Below are positions 1 through 7,134 of a DNA stretch of 24,965 bases, one piece after another. The notes beneath the pieces are model-generated. The model ran no database searches. It had not been told where the DNA came from and saw only the letters and a program-made list of their open reading frames with translations. Location: the IMG/VR virus record IMGVR_UViG_3300042561_000323, positions 1 to 24,965 of that record. The stretch is one strand, 5' to 3'. How positions within the stretch are numbered: the stretch's first letter is position 1; every line of letters begins with the position of its first letter. The DNA comes from a virus. The position numbers and the translations under genes are program-made.

Positions 1-1887
1 TTAATCTATTTTAAAAGTAACCCCAGAGATATCCTCTCCAGAAGAAATGACATCCTTAACCATATTTATGGTGCTATCTGAAATACTAAAACTTAAATAT
101 AGGTCACTTAAACCAACAACATCATTTGATTCTGGATATGCTTGAACCTCAATAATATTATTTTCTTTTTCTGTTGATATGATATTAATTGTGTTTATGG
201 TAATTTCACCTTTGGTATAATCAATAACCCCAGCAGAAGAAACTAAAACTCGATAACTTCCATCTGCATTTCTTTTAACGACAGATAGAACTCCTTTTCC
301 ACTACCATCTAACTCACCAGTTCCTGGAATTGTGTTTGGTGTATCAGTGAAATGAACCATATCTGGTTCATTGCTAATATAAAAACCAGTACTCTTAATA
401 TTATATCCGTCACAATTGATGTGAAACTTATTACCAAAGCACAACTCATACTGTGCAAACTGATTTAATAATGCTTTCAGATTTCTACGTACTCTTACCT
501 TCGTGATATTTGAAGTAATTGATCTATCTGCATTATCAATAACTTGAAGTATTTTACTATATTTGAATCTTCCACCAAACTTATTCAAGTCAATGGAAGA
601 AGCATAAGTATTCAATGCATTTGTAACTGTGGTCTTTAAGTTATCTACGCTTGAAACTTGAGGTGCATTGTAGTAAATTGAGGAGTCAATCTCAACATAC
701 AATACTTTCAGATCGACAATTTCTTGGTTGATACCACTCAAAGAGTATTGCTTGAGTTTTGTTAGTATATTTCCCTTATCAAAGTCTGATAGATAGTCTC
801 CATTTTTTGGTTTGATACTAATCAGAACTTTTCCAAACTGTGGTGGATCTAACTCTTCTCCACCGACAACAGAGACAGACTCGGTGTTTGGATATATTTG
901 CTGAATAATTGCCTCATAGTCTCTAGCAGTTACTGCTCTGTACTGAGCAGAATAGAGTCTTGGTGCAAAATATTTGACAGATGATACAGGTTCAATGTCA
1001 CCACCATTCATTGCCTTCTGAATAGTAGTCATTGTTACTGAACTAGAAGGAATCGCAACGTTATTACTTGCGTCTCTTAATGAACCAGAGAAACTAAACT
1101 CAGATGGTCCATTACCTTCTTTTCCATCAGTCACAATATAAGTGACAGTAACAACAGAACTGTTCTCTAACTTTTTACCAAACAGTCCGTCACCAAATAG
1201 AATTTCATACTTTTCGTCCTGAACTTCCTGAAGAAGATAAATTTCAGAAGTTCTTTCAACTCCAATGATATTATCGACTTTTGAGTATTCTCTTCCAAGA
1301 CCACTATCGGAAGGTCCCTTTACATAAACAACAATGGTTGAAGTATCAATGAATGAGTTATCAAGAATAAAACGTTGATCCAGAGAACCATCTACAACAA
1401 ATTGCTTTGTCAAGAACGTTCCCTGATACACTTCAATTGGTGCATCTGTCGTACCAAATGTGGCAACTCCACCACTGATAGTGGTAGAGACGTTTTCTGG
1501 TATTGAGAAGGTATATGTGCTCTGTTCTGCCGTTCCAACACACACCAGACCCGCCTGCAAGGTCAATGTGGGACTTGTTGAGGTAGTTGGTACGTTAATA
1601 GTTACGTGCGCTCTTGCCGCTGTTCTAGAGCGTGGTGTGTAACCAATATTTCTTGCCAGTGAAACAACATTTTCTCTGAGAGTTGCAGAGTCCAGAAAGG
1701 ACTCATTCACAATCATATTTGAGTTAAATGCTGTAATATATGTGTTATATGCTAACGTATCGATCAGAACAGAAAAGTTTGAACCCTCAAAGTCAAAGTC
1801 TGTAAAGTTGGAGTTCGCACGAAGATAATCCTTGATGGATGTCTTGATCTGATCAAAATCGAGGTTGGTAAATTTAGTGAAAGGCAT
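1..1887 (-). CDS. gp6: Baseplate wedge protein gp6 (T4-like)
   Basis: This 628-residue protein matches the length and style of T4-type gp6, the wedge subunit that joins neighbouring wedges into the ring of the contractile-tail baseplate. The N-terminus has the family's opening (FTNLDFDQIKTSIKDYL, then a stretch ending FNSNMIVNESFLDSATLRE and ARNIGYTPRSR), as in the gp6/gpJ baseplate family. The stop is the first three bases of the window, so the gene is complete. It lies 1 nt downstream of gp25, the usual T4-type order, and is probably co-transcribed with it as a late structural gene. The recognition is from memory of the family. Confidence 0.93.
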   Translation of the reverse strand: MPFTKFTNLDFDQIKTSIKDYLRANSNFTDFDFEGSNFSVLIDTLAYNTYITAFNSNMIVNESFLDSATLRENVVSLARNIGYTPRSRTAARAHVTINVPTTSTSPTLTLQAGLVCVGTAEQSTYTFSIPENVSTTISGGVATFGTTDAPIEVYQGTFLTKQFVVDGSLDQRFILDNSFIDTSTIVVYVKGPSDSGLGREYSKVDNIIGVERTSEIYLLQEVQDEKYEILFGDGLFGKKLENSSVVTVTYIVTDGKEGNGPSEFSFSGSLRDASNNVAIPSSSVTMTTIQKAMNGGDIEPVSSVKYFAPRLYSAQYRAVTARDYEAIIQQIYPNTESVSVVGGEELDPPQFGKVLISIKPKNGDYLSDFDKGNILTKLKQYSLSGINQEIVDLKVLYVEIDSSIYYNAPQVSSVDNLKTTVTNALNTYASSIDLNKFGGRFKYSKILQVIDNADRSITSNITKVRVRRNLKALLNQFAQYELCFGNKFHINCDGYNIKSTGFYISNEPDMVHFTDTPNTIPGTGELDGSGKGVLSVVKRNADGSYRVLVSSAGVIDYTKGEITINTINIISTEKENNIIEVQAYPESNDVVGLSDLYLSFSISDSTINMVKDVISSGEDISGVTFKID

Positions 1888-1888
1888 T

Positions 1889-2290
1889 TTATCTTGTTGC
1901 CTCTAATATGAATGTAAACGCTTGTGTCGGAACATCTTGTCCAATAATATCAAATATTACGGTTACATTGAATGTATTCTCATCGGGTGATGGTTCAACA
2001 TCCACTCGTGTATTTGTAACACGTGGTTCAAAGTTTCGAATCGTTGTAAGAATCTGGTCCTCAATAATTGCCGCAGTACCATAGTCAACAAATTCAAACA
2101 GACTTGAGCGTACTTCAGAACCCAACAGGGAGTTAAAGAATCTCTCTGTTGGGATTGTTTCGACTAAATTTCTGACGGAACGACGAATTGCATTCTCATT
2201 CTTAAGAATTGGCAGATCCTTTGTAACAGGATGAGGATCGAAGGACAAACTAATGTCCTTGAAGGCTCTTGATACTCTGGTAACTGCCAT
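1889..2290 (-). CDS. gp25: Baseplate wedge protein gp25 (T4-like)
   Basis: A 133-residue protein of the gp25/GpW-like baseplate family, which forms part of the wedge next to the sheath-initiating end of the tail. Family-typical segments are the N-terminal DISLSFDPHPVTKDL, the NAIRRSVRNLVET helix and PTERFFNSLLGSEVRSSLFE, ending in a beta-rich C-terminus. The ATG is 22 nt downstream of a CATAAATA box that looks like a T4-type late promoter. gp6 follows after 1 nt, giving a two-gene baseplate unit. Confidence 0.93.
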   Translation of the reverse strand: MAVTRVSRAFKDISLSFDPHPVTKDLPILKNENAIRRSVRNLVETIPTERFFNSLLGSEVRSSLFEFVDYGTAAIIEDQILTTIRNFEPRVTNTRVDVEPSPDENTFNVTVIFDIIGQDVPTQAFTFILEATR

Positions 2291-2312
2291 TTGGACGTGG
2301 ATTTTCTCTCAT

Positions 2313-2320
2313 TATTTATG
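2313..2320 (-). promoter_or_regulatory. Late-type promoter box before gp25
   Basis: The minus strand reads CATAAATA 22 nt before the gp25 ATG. This resembles the T4 late promoter box TATAAATA and the ATAAATA late boxes reported for T4-like cyanophages, and it precedes a structural gene. The assignment rests on motif and position only. Confidence 0.55.
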
Positions 2321-2322
2321 AG

Positions 2323-2565
2323 TTATTTCCAAGGAATCCCATAAGATGGTTCAGTCCCATAGTTCCAATCATCGTAATCTTCATCATTACGAATTTTTTC
2401 ATGCAACTCTTCTTGTTTTTTCAGATCATGGCGTGGTGCAACATCGTGCATGACTTCTTGAATCACTCTTTTTGGTTTAATATCACCATAATCAGTGATT
2501 AAATGAGATGTTCCCCACATCTCTCTCATGTAATTACTGTCTCTATCGACGGGTAAGTTCGACAT
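2323..2565 (-). CDS. Hypothetical protein, 80 aa
   Basis: An 80-residue, charged, soluble-looking protein without a membrane segment. The C-terminus is rich in acidic and aromatic residues (NDEDYDDWNYGTEPSYG). The ATG has a good ribosome-binding sequence (CAGGAG) 6 to 7 nt upstream. It sits between speD and gp25, a place where cyanophages often carry small unknown genes. I do not recognise a function. Confidence 0.75.
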   Translation of the reverse strand: MSNLPVDRDSNYMREMWGTSHLITDYGDIKPKRVIQEVMHDVAPRHDLKKQEELHEKIRNDEDYDDWNYGTEPSYGIPWK

Positions 2566-2604
2566 TTTAGCTCCTGTTTTAATGAATAAAACAGAACTTT
2601 TATA

Positions 2605-2624
2605 AAGGAGGTTGCTATCTCCTT
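2605..2624 (-). terminator. Possible terminator after speD
   Basis: Just downstream of the speD stop the minus strand can form a 6-bp hairpin AAGGAG/CTCCTT with an 8-nt loop. The U-run after it is short and interrupted (TTTATAAAAG), so termination is likely but not certain. It could also act as an RNA stability element. Confidence 0.45.
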
Positions 2625-2632
2625 ATTTCTAT

Positions 2633-2959
2633 TTAACGTTCGACTTCACGAAGCGAATATGAGTCAGAATTGAGGTATTTGAGTATTTCTAAGGCAATTA
2701 AACGTGGGTTTCCTTCACCACAAGTGTACACATCGACTGCCAAACACCCATTTTCTGGCCAAGTATGACAAGAAACATGACTTTCTGCCAGTGCAATGAC
2801 GACTGTGCATCCTTGTGGTAGAAAACAATGCGAAAATGTGTTCAAAATTGTCATTTTCGCACGCTCTATGCCCCTAATCATGACGTTCTGTAGAGATTCT
2901 ACGTCATTAATCAGATCAAACTGAACATCATACACCTCTAAGAGGAGGTGTTTACCCAT
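2633..2959 (-). CDS. speD: S-adenosylmethionine decarboxylase proenzyme
   Basis: A 108-residue SpeD-like protein. It decarboxylates S-adenosylmethionine to supply the aminopropyl donor for spermidine synthesis, using a pyruvoyl group made by self-cleavage. The self-processing site ALAESHVSCHTWPE is clear: cleavage is expected between E59 and S60, with His65 and Cys80 (in DVYTCG) as the other catalytic residues. The length fits the small bacterial-type enzyme. I chose the ATG at 2959 (MGKHLLLE), which matches the usual family start; the frame stays open to a TTG at 2974. speD is a known auxiliary metabolic gene of cyanophages. Confidence 0.9.
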   Translation of the reverse strand: MGKHLLLEVYDVQFDLINDVESLQNVMIRGIERAKMTILNTFSHCFLPQGCTVVIALAESHVSCHTWPENGCLAVDVYTCGEGNPRLIALEILKYLNSDSYSLREVER

Positions 2960-2998
2960 CGAAAACTGTTCCAACTCAATTTTTATGAAAAAATTTAT

Positions 2999-3682
2999 TT
3001 ATTCTACCTCTTCAACGTAAAATCCACGCCGAACATCACTTAAATGACCATTTGCAGAGTAATAACGGAGATCAGATTCGTGATTTGGAGAAAATTTTAA
3101 GTGTTTTTTTGCATTTATCCCATCTTCATCCCATATTGGATACACTTTTGACCCCATAGGAAGATTCCATATCTGATCATTACCAGTTCGAAGATGAATT
3201 TCAAACGGTTTTCCACCTTTTGACTCAACATTCAAGTACTCTACATCAATTTCTTCAATAAAATTGGGTAGTTTAAACTCTGGTATCGCAACTTTTGTCC
3301 AAACTTCAAAACGAGTTAGATTATTTTCTGTTTCATGAGTGCCAATCATCGCACTAAATGGAATCCAACATCCATTTTCACGTTTATAGTCAATACTAAA
3401 ATGATCTCCCTCTAGATATTCACACCAGAAATATCCAGGGGAGACGTATTGATGAAGAATCATTTCTTCGGTATGTAATTTTGGATCAAGGAATTGTTTT
3501 TTAGCACCAATTCCTTGACCAAATAAATTGTAGATTGGTCTTATAATATAAAAACCTTTCTTTTGAATCGGAACACAAGCAGGACCTGCATCATAACCAC
3601 ATCGTAGAGCAATGTCTAATTTATTGAATACCCAACGATATTGAGGATAAGATCTCCAAGCTTGCACATCGTCATCAATCAT
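2999..3682 (-). CDS. Uncharacterised protein, 227 aa
   Basis: A 227-residue soluble protein with many aromatic residues. The section around residues 43-60 (GFYIIRPIYNLFGQGIGA) and the later EYLEGDHFSIDY vaguely recall ATP-grasp enzymes, but I cannot place the metal- and ATP-binding residues, so I give no function. The start codon overlaps the stop of the small upstream gene by 4 nt (ATGA), which suggests translational coupling. speD follows after a 39-nt gap. Confidence 0.75.
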   Translation of the reverse strand: MIDDDVQAWRSYPQYRWVFNKLDIALRCGYDAGPACVPIQKKGFYIIRPIYNLFGQGIGAKKQFLDPKLHTEEMILHQYVSPGYFWCEYLEGDHFSIDYKRENGCWIPFSAMIGTHETENNLTRFEVWTKVAIPEFKLPNFIEEIDVEYLNVESKGGKPFEIHLRTGNDQIWNLPMGSKVYPIWDEDGINAKKHLKFSPNHESDLRYYSANGHLSDVRRGFYVEEVE

Positions 3683-3837
3683 CCTTTACCTTGACCCCTA
3701 TACTTCTTTCGTGCTCCATTGCGAGAAGACGCGGCATATTTGGTTCCGTTCCCAGTGCCTTGGCGAGATTTCTTAGGAGGTCCAGGAATATAAGACGTGC
3801 GCTTATTCAGTCCGCCAGTTTTTGCTTTTGCAGCCAT
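3679..3837 (-). CDS. Small basic protein, 52 aa
   Basis: A 52-residue protein, very rich in Lys, Arg, Gly and Ser (for example PGPPKKSRQGTGNGTKYAA and GARKKYRGQGKG). It is likely disordered and could bind nucleic acid or be a minor virion component. The high positive charge is visible in the sequence; the role is inference. It overlaps the upstream 65-aa gene by 31 nt and the downstream 227-aa gene by 4 nt, so it belongs to the same operon. Confidence 0.65.
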   Translation of the reverse strand: MAAKAKTGGLNKRTSYIPGPPKKSRQGTGNGTKYAASSRNGARKKYRGQGKG

Positions 3838-4004
3838 TGATTATTCTCCAATAAAATTTCAGTTTCAAGATCTTCAGGTCGTGGAGAACCTGTCTGATAA
3901 AACTCTATCGACAGATCCTCCATGGTATCGAAATATTCTTCCTCTGAAAGCGCAGTATAAATGCGCTTTCCTTTGCACAAAATGTTATAGCGTTCGTTAG
4001 CCAT
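3807..4004 (-). CDS. Hypothetical protein, 65 aa
   Basis: A 65-residue acidic protein beginning MANERYNILCKGKRIY. The ATG at 4004 lies 1 nt from the end of the glycosyltransferase gene. The open frame runs further upstream, but that part lies within the glycosyltransferase gene, so the short form is preferred. Its pattern (a short beta-like start, then EEEYFDTMEDLSIEFY) fits a small folded protein. No function recognised. Confidence 0.7.
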   Translation of the reverse strand: MANERYNILCKGKRIYTALSEEEYFDTMEDLSIEFYQTGSPRPEDLETEILLENNQWLQKQKLAD

Positions 4005-4005
4005 C

Positions 4006-4761
4006 TCAAATGATTCTTGTTTTTTCGTGACCAACGCGAACGCGAGGATCACACCAGATTTCAAAGCCTGCTTCCTTTGCATCCAAACAGAACGATACGT
4101 CTTCTCCACACATGTCCTGTACTTCACCAGACTCAAAGACTTGCATCTTCGGTGCAAACCAAGGATACTTCATCTCAGGATGCTCAAAGACTCCTTTCTT
4201 AATCAGCAACCATCCAAAACCTGCATAGTCAACAGTAAATGGCTTCCGACGCTTTTGAATCGTTTCTACGGTTTCATGATTCATCACACCACCATTGTTA
4301 CGGAAGTCTTCCTCTTCCATCCAATGAGCAACAGATGTCGTGACACCATCTTCGGTTGCATACCAACCAGAAGCAATGTCTTGATCCATCAGAACCAGTT
4401 GCCAGAACTTTTCAGTATTGAATACAATATCACTATCAATCCAAAGTTGCCAGTCATAGTTCAGTTTCCCATCCCAGGGAACCTGATCAGGACCACGCAG
4501 AACATTTGCACCCAGACACTTACAACGTGCAAAGTTCACCATCGAACTGTAGTCTTGAGAGATCTGAATGCTTGCACCTGCCTGAACAAGATCAAAGCAG
4601 AGTTGTACAAAGTTCTTCAGATACGTGTAAGAAACACCTCTTCCAGGAAGACAGAATACAACTGACTTTCCTCTGACCATTTCTTTTGCCAAGTTGTAGT
4701 CCCATTCCTGTTCTTTTGCTACAACTGGAGTTTTTGCTTTTACGGTAAATCCTTTAGCCAT
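4006..4761 (-). CDS. Glycosyltransferase, GT-A type
   Basis: A 251-residue protein with features of a GT-A fold sugar transferase. It has an early beta strand VVFCLPGRGVS (residues 34-44), a segment that would bind the nucleotide sugar, and the metal-binding DxD motif in LWIDSDIVF (Asp109, Asp111). Cyanophages often carry such enzymes, and they may modify DNA bases, virion proteins or host surface glycans; the substrate cannot be read from the sequence. A sigma70-like promoter lies just upstream (4785-4813), so it may be the first gene of a unit running down to speD. Confidence 0.8.
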   Translation of the reverse strand: MAKGFTVKAKTPVVAKEQEWDYNLAKEMVRGKSVVFCLPGRGVSYTYLKNFVQLCFDLVQAGASIQISQDYSSMVNFARCKCLGANVLRGPDQVPWDGKLNYDWQLWIDSDIVFNTEKFWQLVLMDQDIASGWYATEDGVTTSVAHWMEEEDFRNNGGVMNHETVETIQKRRKPFTVDYAGFGWLLIKKGVFEHPEMKYPWFAPKMQVFESGEVQDMCGEDVSFCLDAKEAGFEIWCDPRVRVGHEKTRII

Positions 4762-4784
4762 AGAGTTGATAAATTTACATTCAT

Positions 4785-4813
4785 ATCATACAGTATTATC
4801 TATGTAAAGTCAA
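4785..4813 (-). promoter_or_regulatory. Sigma70-like promoter for the glycosyltransferase gene
   Basis: The minus strand has TTGACT, a 17-nt spacer and TATGAT, ending 23 nt before the ATG of the glycosyltransferase gene. Both boxes are one base from consensus and the spacing is ideal, so this looks like a promoter read by host RNA polymerase (early or middle expression). It overlaps the stop codon of the previous small gene. Confidence 0.65.
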
Positions 4814-4971
4814 GCAGAGAGTTCTTGAAAACTTAAGTCTTCTTTGCGGTAGTTTCCAATCAATTCTACAACGTGATTTAACATATCCCAGGTTTGATGA
4901 AAGTCTGTTTCAGTAAGATCTTCATAGATGCATTTCTCTTGAACGTAAATGCAGTAATGCTTTTCATTCAT
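4810..4971 (-). CDS. Hypothetical protein, 53 aa
   Basis: A 53-residue acidic protein starting MNEKHYCIYVQEKCIY, probably a small alpha/beta fold. The start overlaps the stop of the AbrB/MazE-like gene by 8 nt, so the two are probably translated together. No membrane segment and no recognised family. Confidence 0.65.
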   Translation of the reverse strand: MNEKHYCIYVQEKCIYEDLTETDFHQTWDMLNHVVELIGNYRKEDLSFQELSA

Positions 4972-5137
4972 CACGTTCACTTAGAACAACCTCATCACCT
5001 TCTATTTTAACACATATCTCAGTATCTTCATACCATGAGAGTTCATTGATGATTGCTTCTGGTATATTAATAAAGTACTCACCAGTAATTGGATCGACTT
5101 GTAGGGGTTGAAAAAATTCTCCGGAGTTTTTCTTCAT
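4964..5137 (-). CDS. Small AbrB/MazE-like protein, 57 aa
   Basis: A 57-residue protein whose core DPITGEYFINIPEAIINELSW followed by DTEICVKIEGDEVVL has the spacing of the AbrB/MazE/SpoVT swapped-hairpin DNA-binding fold (beta strand, ipe-helix, then a W/Y-x-x-D-x-(V/I) segment). Such proteins act as transcription regulators or antitoxins; no toxin partner is visible next to it. The frame stays open into the GC-rich DNA upstream but has no good start there, so I use the ATG at 5137. The same kind of module ends the 243-aa protein at 22473-23204. Confidence 0.65.
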   Translation of the reverse strand: MKKNSGEFFQPLQVDPITGEYFINIPEAIINELSWYEDTEICVKIEGDEVVLSERDE

Positions 5138-5357
5138 TGAATGTATTATATGATTCGATTTTGTTTTTTTATATAGTACTTTTATACCTTTGATTATATC
5201 TCCGGGAAATTTTGAATTCGATGAATATTGATCGCTCGTTTTGGGTCGTTTATAGCTTACAGGGACCCAGAGGATTATAAAACGCCCCCACGCGCCCCGC
5301 GCCACGGGGACGCGGCGGGCGGGGGAACTGCTGCCCCCCGCACGAACGCACAAGGCG

Positions 5358-5549
5358 TCACCAGGACGGCAGCGCCTCCTGTGCCTCCTGGGCGTGGGTC
5401 TCTGAATACTGGGCGGCGATGGCGGTAGCGGGCAACCCCCAGTGAATGTAGGCGGAGGGGCGGGAACCGTTCTTCAGCTGGTCAGCACGGGAGACCCACT
5501 TGATCTGACGGGTCTGGAGGTCAGAGCACATGCAGAGGGGGAAGCGCAT
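5358..5549 (-). CDS. Hypothetical protein, 63 aa (GC-rich island)
   Basis: A 63-residue protein starting MRFPLCMCSDLQ, with a CxC near the start and an Ala/Glu-rich tail (SETHAQEAQEAL). The leader contains GGATACTCTCAGTTCA, a variant of the island's shared promoter-like leader, which supports this frame. Downstream, G-rich and C-rich runs (about 5283-5342) can form strong hairpins. No function recognised. Confidence 0.6.
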   Translation of the reverse strand: MRFPLCMCSDLQTRQIKWVSRADQLKNGSRPSAYIHWGLPATAIAAQYSETHAQEAQEALPSW

Positions 5550-5590
5550 CGGGTGTCGGTTGAACTGAGAGTATCCTACAGGGTCAGGGG

Positions 5591-5962
5591 TCAGATGGCA
5601 AGGGCATCATCGATCCGATCCATCAGGCGGTCACGGGCAGCGGCGCGACGGTCGGCAGCATACTGGGCAGCAGCGGCGGCAGCGTTGGCATCCTTATCCC
5701 CGACCCACTGGCGACCCAGAGAGTTGACGGGGTTGAGCGTCCCCATGCGACCAGCACCGATAGCAATGTCACCCGACCCGACGTAAGAACCCTTACCAGC
5801 GTCGTGAGTCCCCAGAGCAGAGCGACCCGAAGAATTGGTTTTGGTCAGAGCAGAGCGGCGGGTCTTACGGGCGGCAGACTTGAGCACCTTCACCTTAGGG
5901 GTCAGACCGTTGGCAGCGAGGTCAGCAGCGATGGCGGTCAGGTTGGCGGTCGAGCGGGTCAT
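5591..5962 (-). CDS. Hypothetical basic/Ala-rich protein, 123 aa (GC-rich island)
   Basis: The longest gene of the island, 123 residues. It begins with an Ala-rich helical part, then a basic stretch (KVKVLKSAARKTRRS), a Gly/Ser-rich middle (GTHDAGKGSYVGSGDIAIGAG) and a helical C-terminus with DANAAAAAAQYAADRRAA. The ATG at 5962 follows the conserved leader with TGCTACAATAC (5985-5995) and ACGACCC just before ATG; longer upstream extensions would cover that leader and are rejected. The function is unknown; the basic segment suggests nucleic-acid binding. Confidence 0.65.
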   Translation of the reverse strand: MTRSTANLTAIAADLAANGLTPKVKVLKSAARKTRRSALTKTNSSGRSALGTHDAGKGSYVGSGDIAIGAGRMGTLNPVNSLGRQWVGDKDANAAAAAAQYAADRRAAARDRLMDRIDDALAI

Positions 5963-5984
5963 GGGTCGTTTGTTTGAACTGAAA

Positions 5985-5995
5985 GTATTGTAGCA
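5985..5995 (-). promoter_or_regulatory. Extended -10 promoter box TGCTACAATAC
   Basis: The minus strand reads TGCTACAATAC 22 nt before the ATG at 5962: an extended -10 (TGnTACAAT) without a clear -35. Near-identical boxes lie before many other genes in the window, for example 6205-6215, 7114-7122, 7653-7660, 18186-18196 and 20654-20664, which supports a shared promoter class read by host sigma70 polymerase. Confidence 0.55.
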
Positions 5996-6006
5996 GGGGG
6001 GTCGGG

Positions 6007-6186
6007 TCAGTCGCGGTCGCTGATGTGCCAGATGCCCCACTGTCCATCCTGCTGGTTGCGAACCCTGATCGCTTCCTGCCGTTGCTGCCAATCATAGGTC
6101 TGCCATGCGTCAACCGTAGCGGCAACGTCCGAAGGGTCGGAACCGTAGCAGGCATTCCAGATCAGGTTCGCTTCGTCAAGGGTCAT
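6007..6186 (-). CDS. Hypothetical protein, 59 aa (GC-rich island)
   Basis: A 59-residue protein starting MTLDEANLIWNACYG, rich in Trp, Gln and Asp (WQTYDWQQRQEAI and GQWGIWH). It is likely helical. The ATG at 6186 follows a leader with TGCTACAATACT and the island's ACGACCC just before ATG. No known family recognised. Confidence 0.65.
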   Translation of the reverse strand: MTLDEANLIWNACYGSDPSDVAATVDAWQTYDWQQRQEAIRVRNQQDGQWGIWHISDRD

Positions 6187-6217
6187 GGGTCGTTTGCTTT
6201 GGGAGTATTGTAGCAGA

Positions 6218-6391
6218 TCAGAGGGCATTCAGTTGGGAGGCGATCCGTTCCGCTTCGGCAGGGGTAGCGCAGTGGGCGGCATCATACCAGACCCCAGGCA
6301 TCAGGCGGCGGCGGATTCGGGCGCCGTCCGTTCTATAGGTGCCAGGCGCCTTAAGGATCTTATCCAGCAGGGGGAGGCGGGGCAGGAGCAT
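6218..6391 (-). CDS. Hypothetical protein, 57 aa (GC-rich island)
   Basis: A 57-residue basic protein starting MLLPRLPLLDKILKAPGTYR and ending in a helix (ATPAEAERIASQL). The middle part YRTDGARIRRRLMPGVWYDAAHC looks like a small beta sheet. The leader includes a TATACTGA box and CAGTTCAGACGACC. The next gene's leader (minus-strand downstream) begins within a few bases of this stop. No function recognised. Confidence 0.6.
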   Translation of the reverse strand: MLLPRLPLLDKILKAPGTYRTDGARIRRRLMPGVWYDAAHCATPAEAERIASQLNAL

Positions 6392-6430
6392 CGGAGGTCG
6401 TCTGAACTGGAATCAGTATAGAAGCAAAAG

Positions 6431-6449
6431 GGAGGGGGGATGCCCCTCC
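6431..6449 (-). terminator. Rho-independent-type terminator
   Basis: Downstream of the gene at 6462-6629 the minus strand forms GGAGGGG/CCCCTCC (7 bp, 5-nt loop) followed by CCCTTTTGC. This G-run/C-run hairpin directly precedes the leader of the next gene, the layout repeated through the region. Confidence 0.6.
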
Positions 6450-6461
6450 GTTGTGCCACTA

Positions 6462-6629
6462 TCAGAATTGGATGGGTTCGGCAGTCGGTGCGCTGATGGC
6501 AGCATAGTGGGCGGCGGCATCAGCGATGTTTGCGTCTGCCACGTCGTCAGCGATGGAGTCCAGCACCTGCAGGAGTTCGGCACCGTTGGCGGCGCGGTTC
6601 AGAAGAGCGGTAGCAAGGTCAGCGGTCAT
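6462..6629 (-). CDS. Hypothetical Ala-rich protein, 55 aa (GC-rich island)
   Basis: A 55-residue, strongly helical, Ala- and Asp-rich acidic protein (LLQVLDSIADDVADANIADAAAHYAAI). Start at ATG 6629; the frame extends to 6653 but the shorter form gives an MTADLA start like its neighbours. A half copy of the GTGCCA hairpin (6453-6458) sits just after its stop. Unlike its neighbours its leader has no clear TACAATAC box. Function unknown. Confidence 0.6.
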   Translation of the reverse strand: MTADLATALLNRAANGAELLQVLDSIADDVADANIADAAAHYAAISAPTAEPIQF

Positions 6630-6666
6630 GATGGAAGGAAGGTAAAGGGTCAAAGGGTAGGAAGGG

Positions 6667-6843
6667 TCAGGCAGCGATCAGCAGGTCATTCTCCCAGCGG
6701 GCAGCGGTCAGGATCTCATCGTAGATCCGATCGGCAACCTGGTCAACGTAGCGGCGCTCATCCGCTTTCAGGATGGCAGCGCGGCACTGAGCGGCGATCT
6801 CATCAATGTTCAGAGCGCGGTCGGTGCGGGGGTTGTAGCGCAT
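6667..6843 (-). CDS. Hypothetical helical protein, 58 aa (GC-rich island)
   Basis: A 58-residue charged helical protein starting MRYNPRTDRALNIDEIAAQ and continuing with KADERRYVDQVADRIYDEIL. The ATG follows the conserved ACGACCC leader end. The leader has TTACACTTAAC in place of the usual TACAATAC. The pattern of charged amphipathic helices suggests a small protein-protein interaction module; that is inference. Confidence 0.65.
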   Translation of the reverse strand: MRYNPRTDRALNIDEIAAQCRAAILKADERRYVDQVADRIYDEILTAARWENDLLIAA

Positions 6844-6884
6844 GGGTCGTTTGCGGTTGACTTGTTAAGTGTAAGGGGTCAGGT

Positions 6885-6902
6885 GGGGGGTTGGTGCCCC
6901 CC
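6885..6902 (-). terminator. G-run/C-run terminator hairpin
   Basis: GGGGGG and CCCCCC separated by 6 nt, just downstream of the gene ending at 6916 and after a half GTGCCA motif. It is the island's version of the spacer terminator; no U-run follows, so efficiency is uncertain. Confidence 0.45.
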
Positions 6903-6915
6903 TTGTGCCAGTTGA

Positions 6916-7092
6916 TCAATCGGCATAGAGGCGCTGGAAGTCGTCCACAAACTCCCGTGCCTCATCGCCTGACATACGGGAGATCATCTCAGTGGCGATG
7001 GTCTCCCAGGAGTAGAGGTCTGCCAGATCATAGATGGCGGACCGTGCCTGAGAGGCGGTCAGTTCGGAGGCGGTGATCTGAGCGTAGGTCAT
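6916..7092 (-). CDS. Hypothetical helical protein, 58 aa (GC-rich island)
   Basis: A 58-residue acidic helical protein starting MTYAQITASELTASQARSA and ending GDEAREFVDDFQRLYAD. The leader carries CCTTACAATACTTTCAGTTC, the best preserved form of the island's promoter-like sequence. The stop TGA is followed at once by the CAACTGGCACAA half hairpin and the G-rich terminator. No family recognised. Confidence 0.65.
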   Translation of the reverse strand: MTYAQITASELTASQARSAIYDLADLYSWETIATEMISRMSGDEAREFVDDFQRLYAD

Positions 7093-7134
7093 GGGGTTTC
7101 GGTTGAACTGAAAGTATTGTAAGGGGTCAGGGGG

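Noticed and set aside
5138-5353. N-terminal extension of the AbrB/MazE-like protein into the GC-rich region
   Set aside because: The extension crosses from AT-rich to GC-rich DNA and runs through an orphan leader; the ATG at 5137 fits the family start.
5228-5428. A 66-codon plus-strand open frame across the left edge of the GC-rich island
   Set aside because: Pro/Arg/Gly-rich translation of C-rich and G-rich hairpin DNA; no start signal and it spans a composition boundary.
6339-6860. A 173-codon plus-strand open frame in the GC-rich island
   Set aside because: GC-rich DNA has few stop codons, so long antisense frames are expected. The translation is low-complexity (Gly/Arg/Ser) and the leaders and terminators all fit minus-strand genes.
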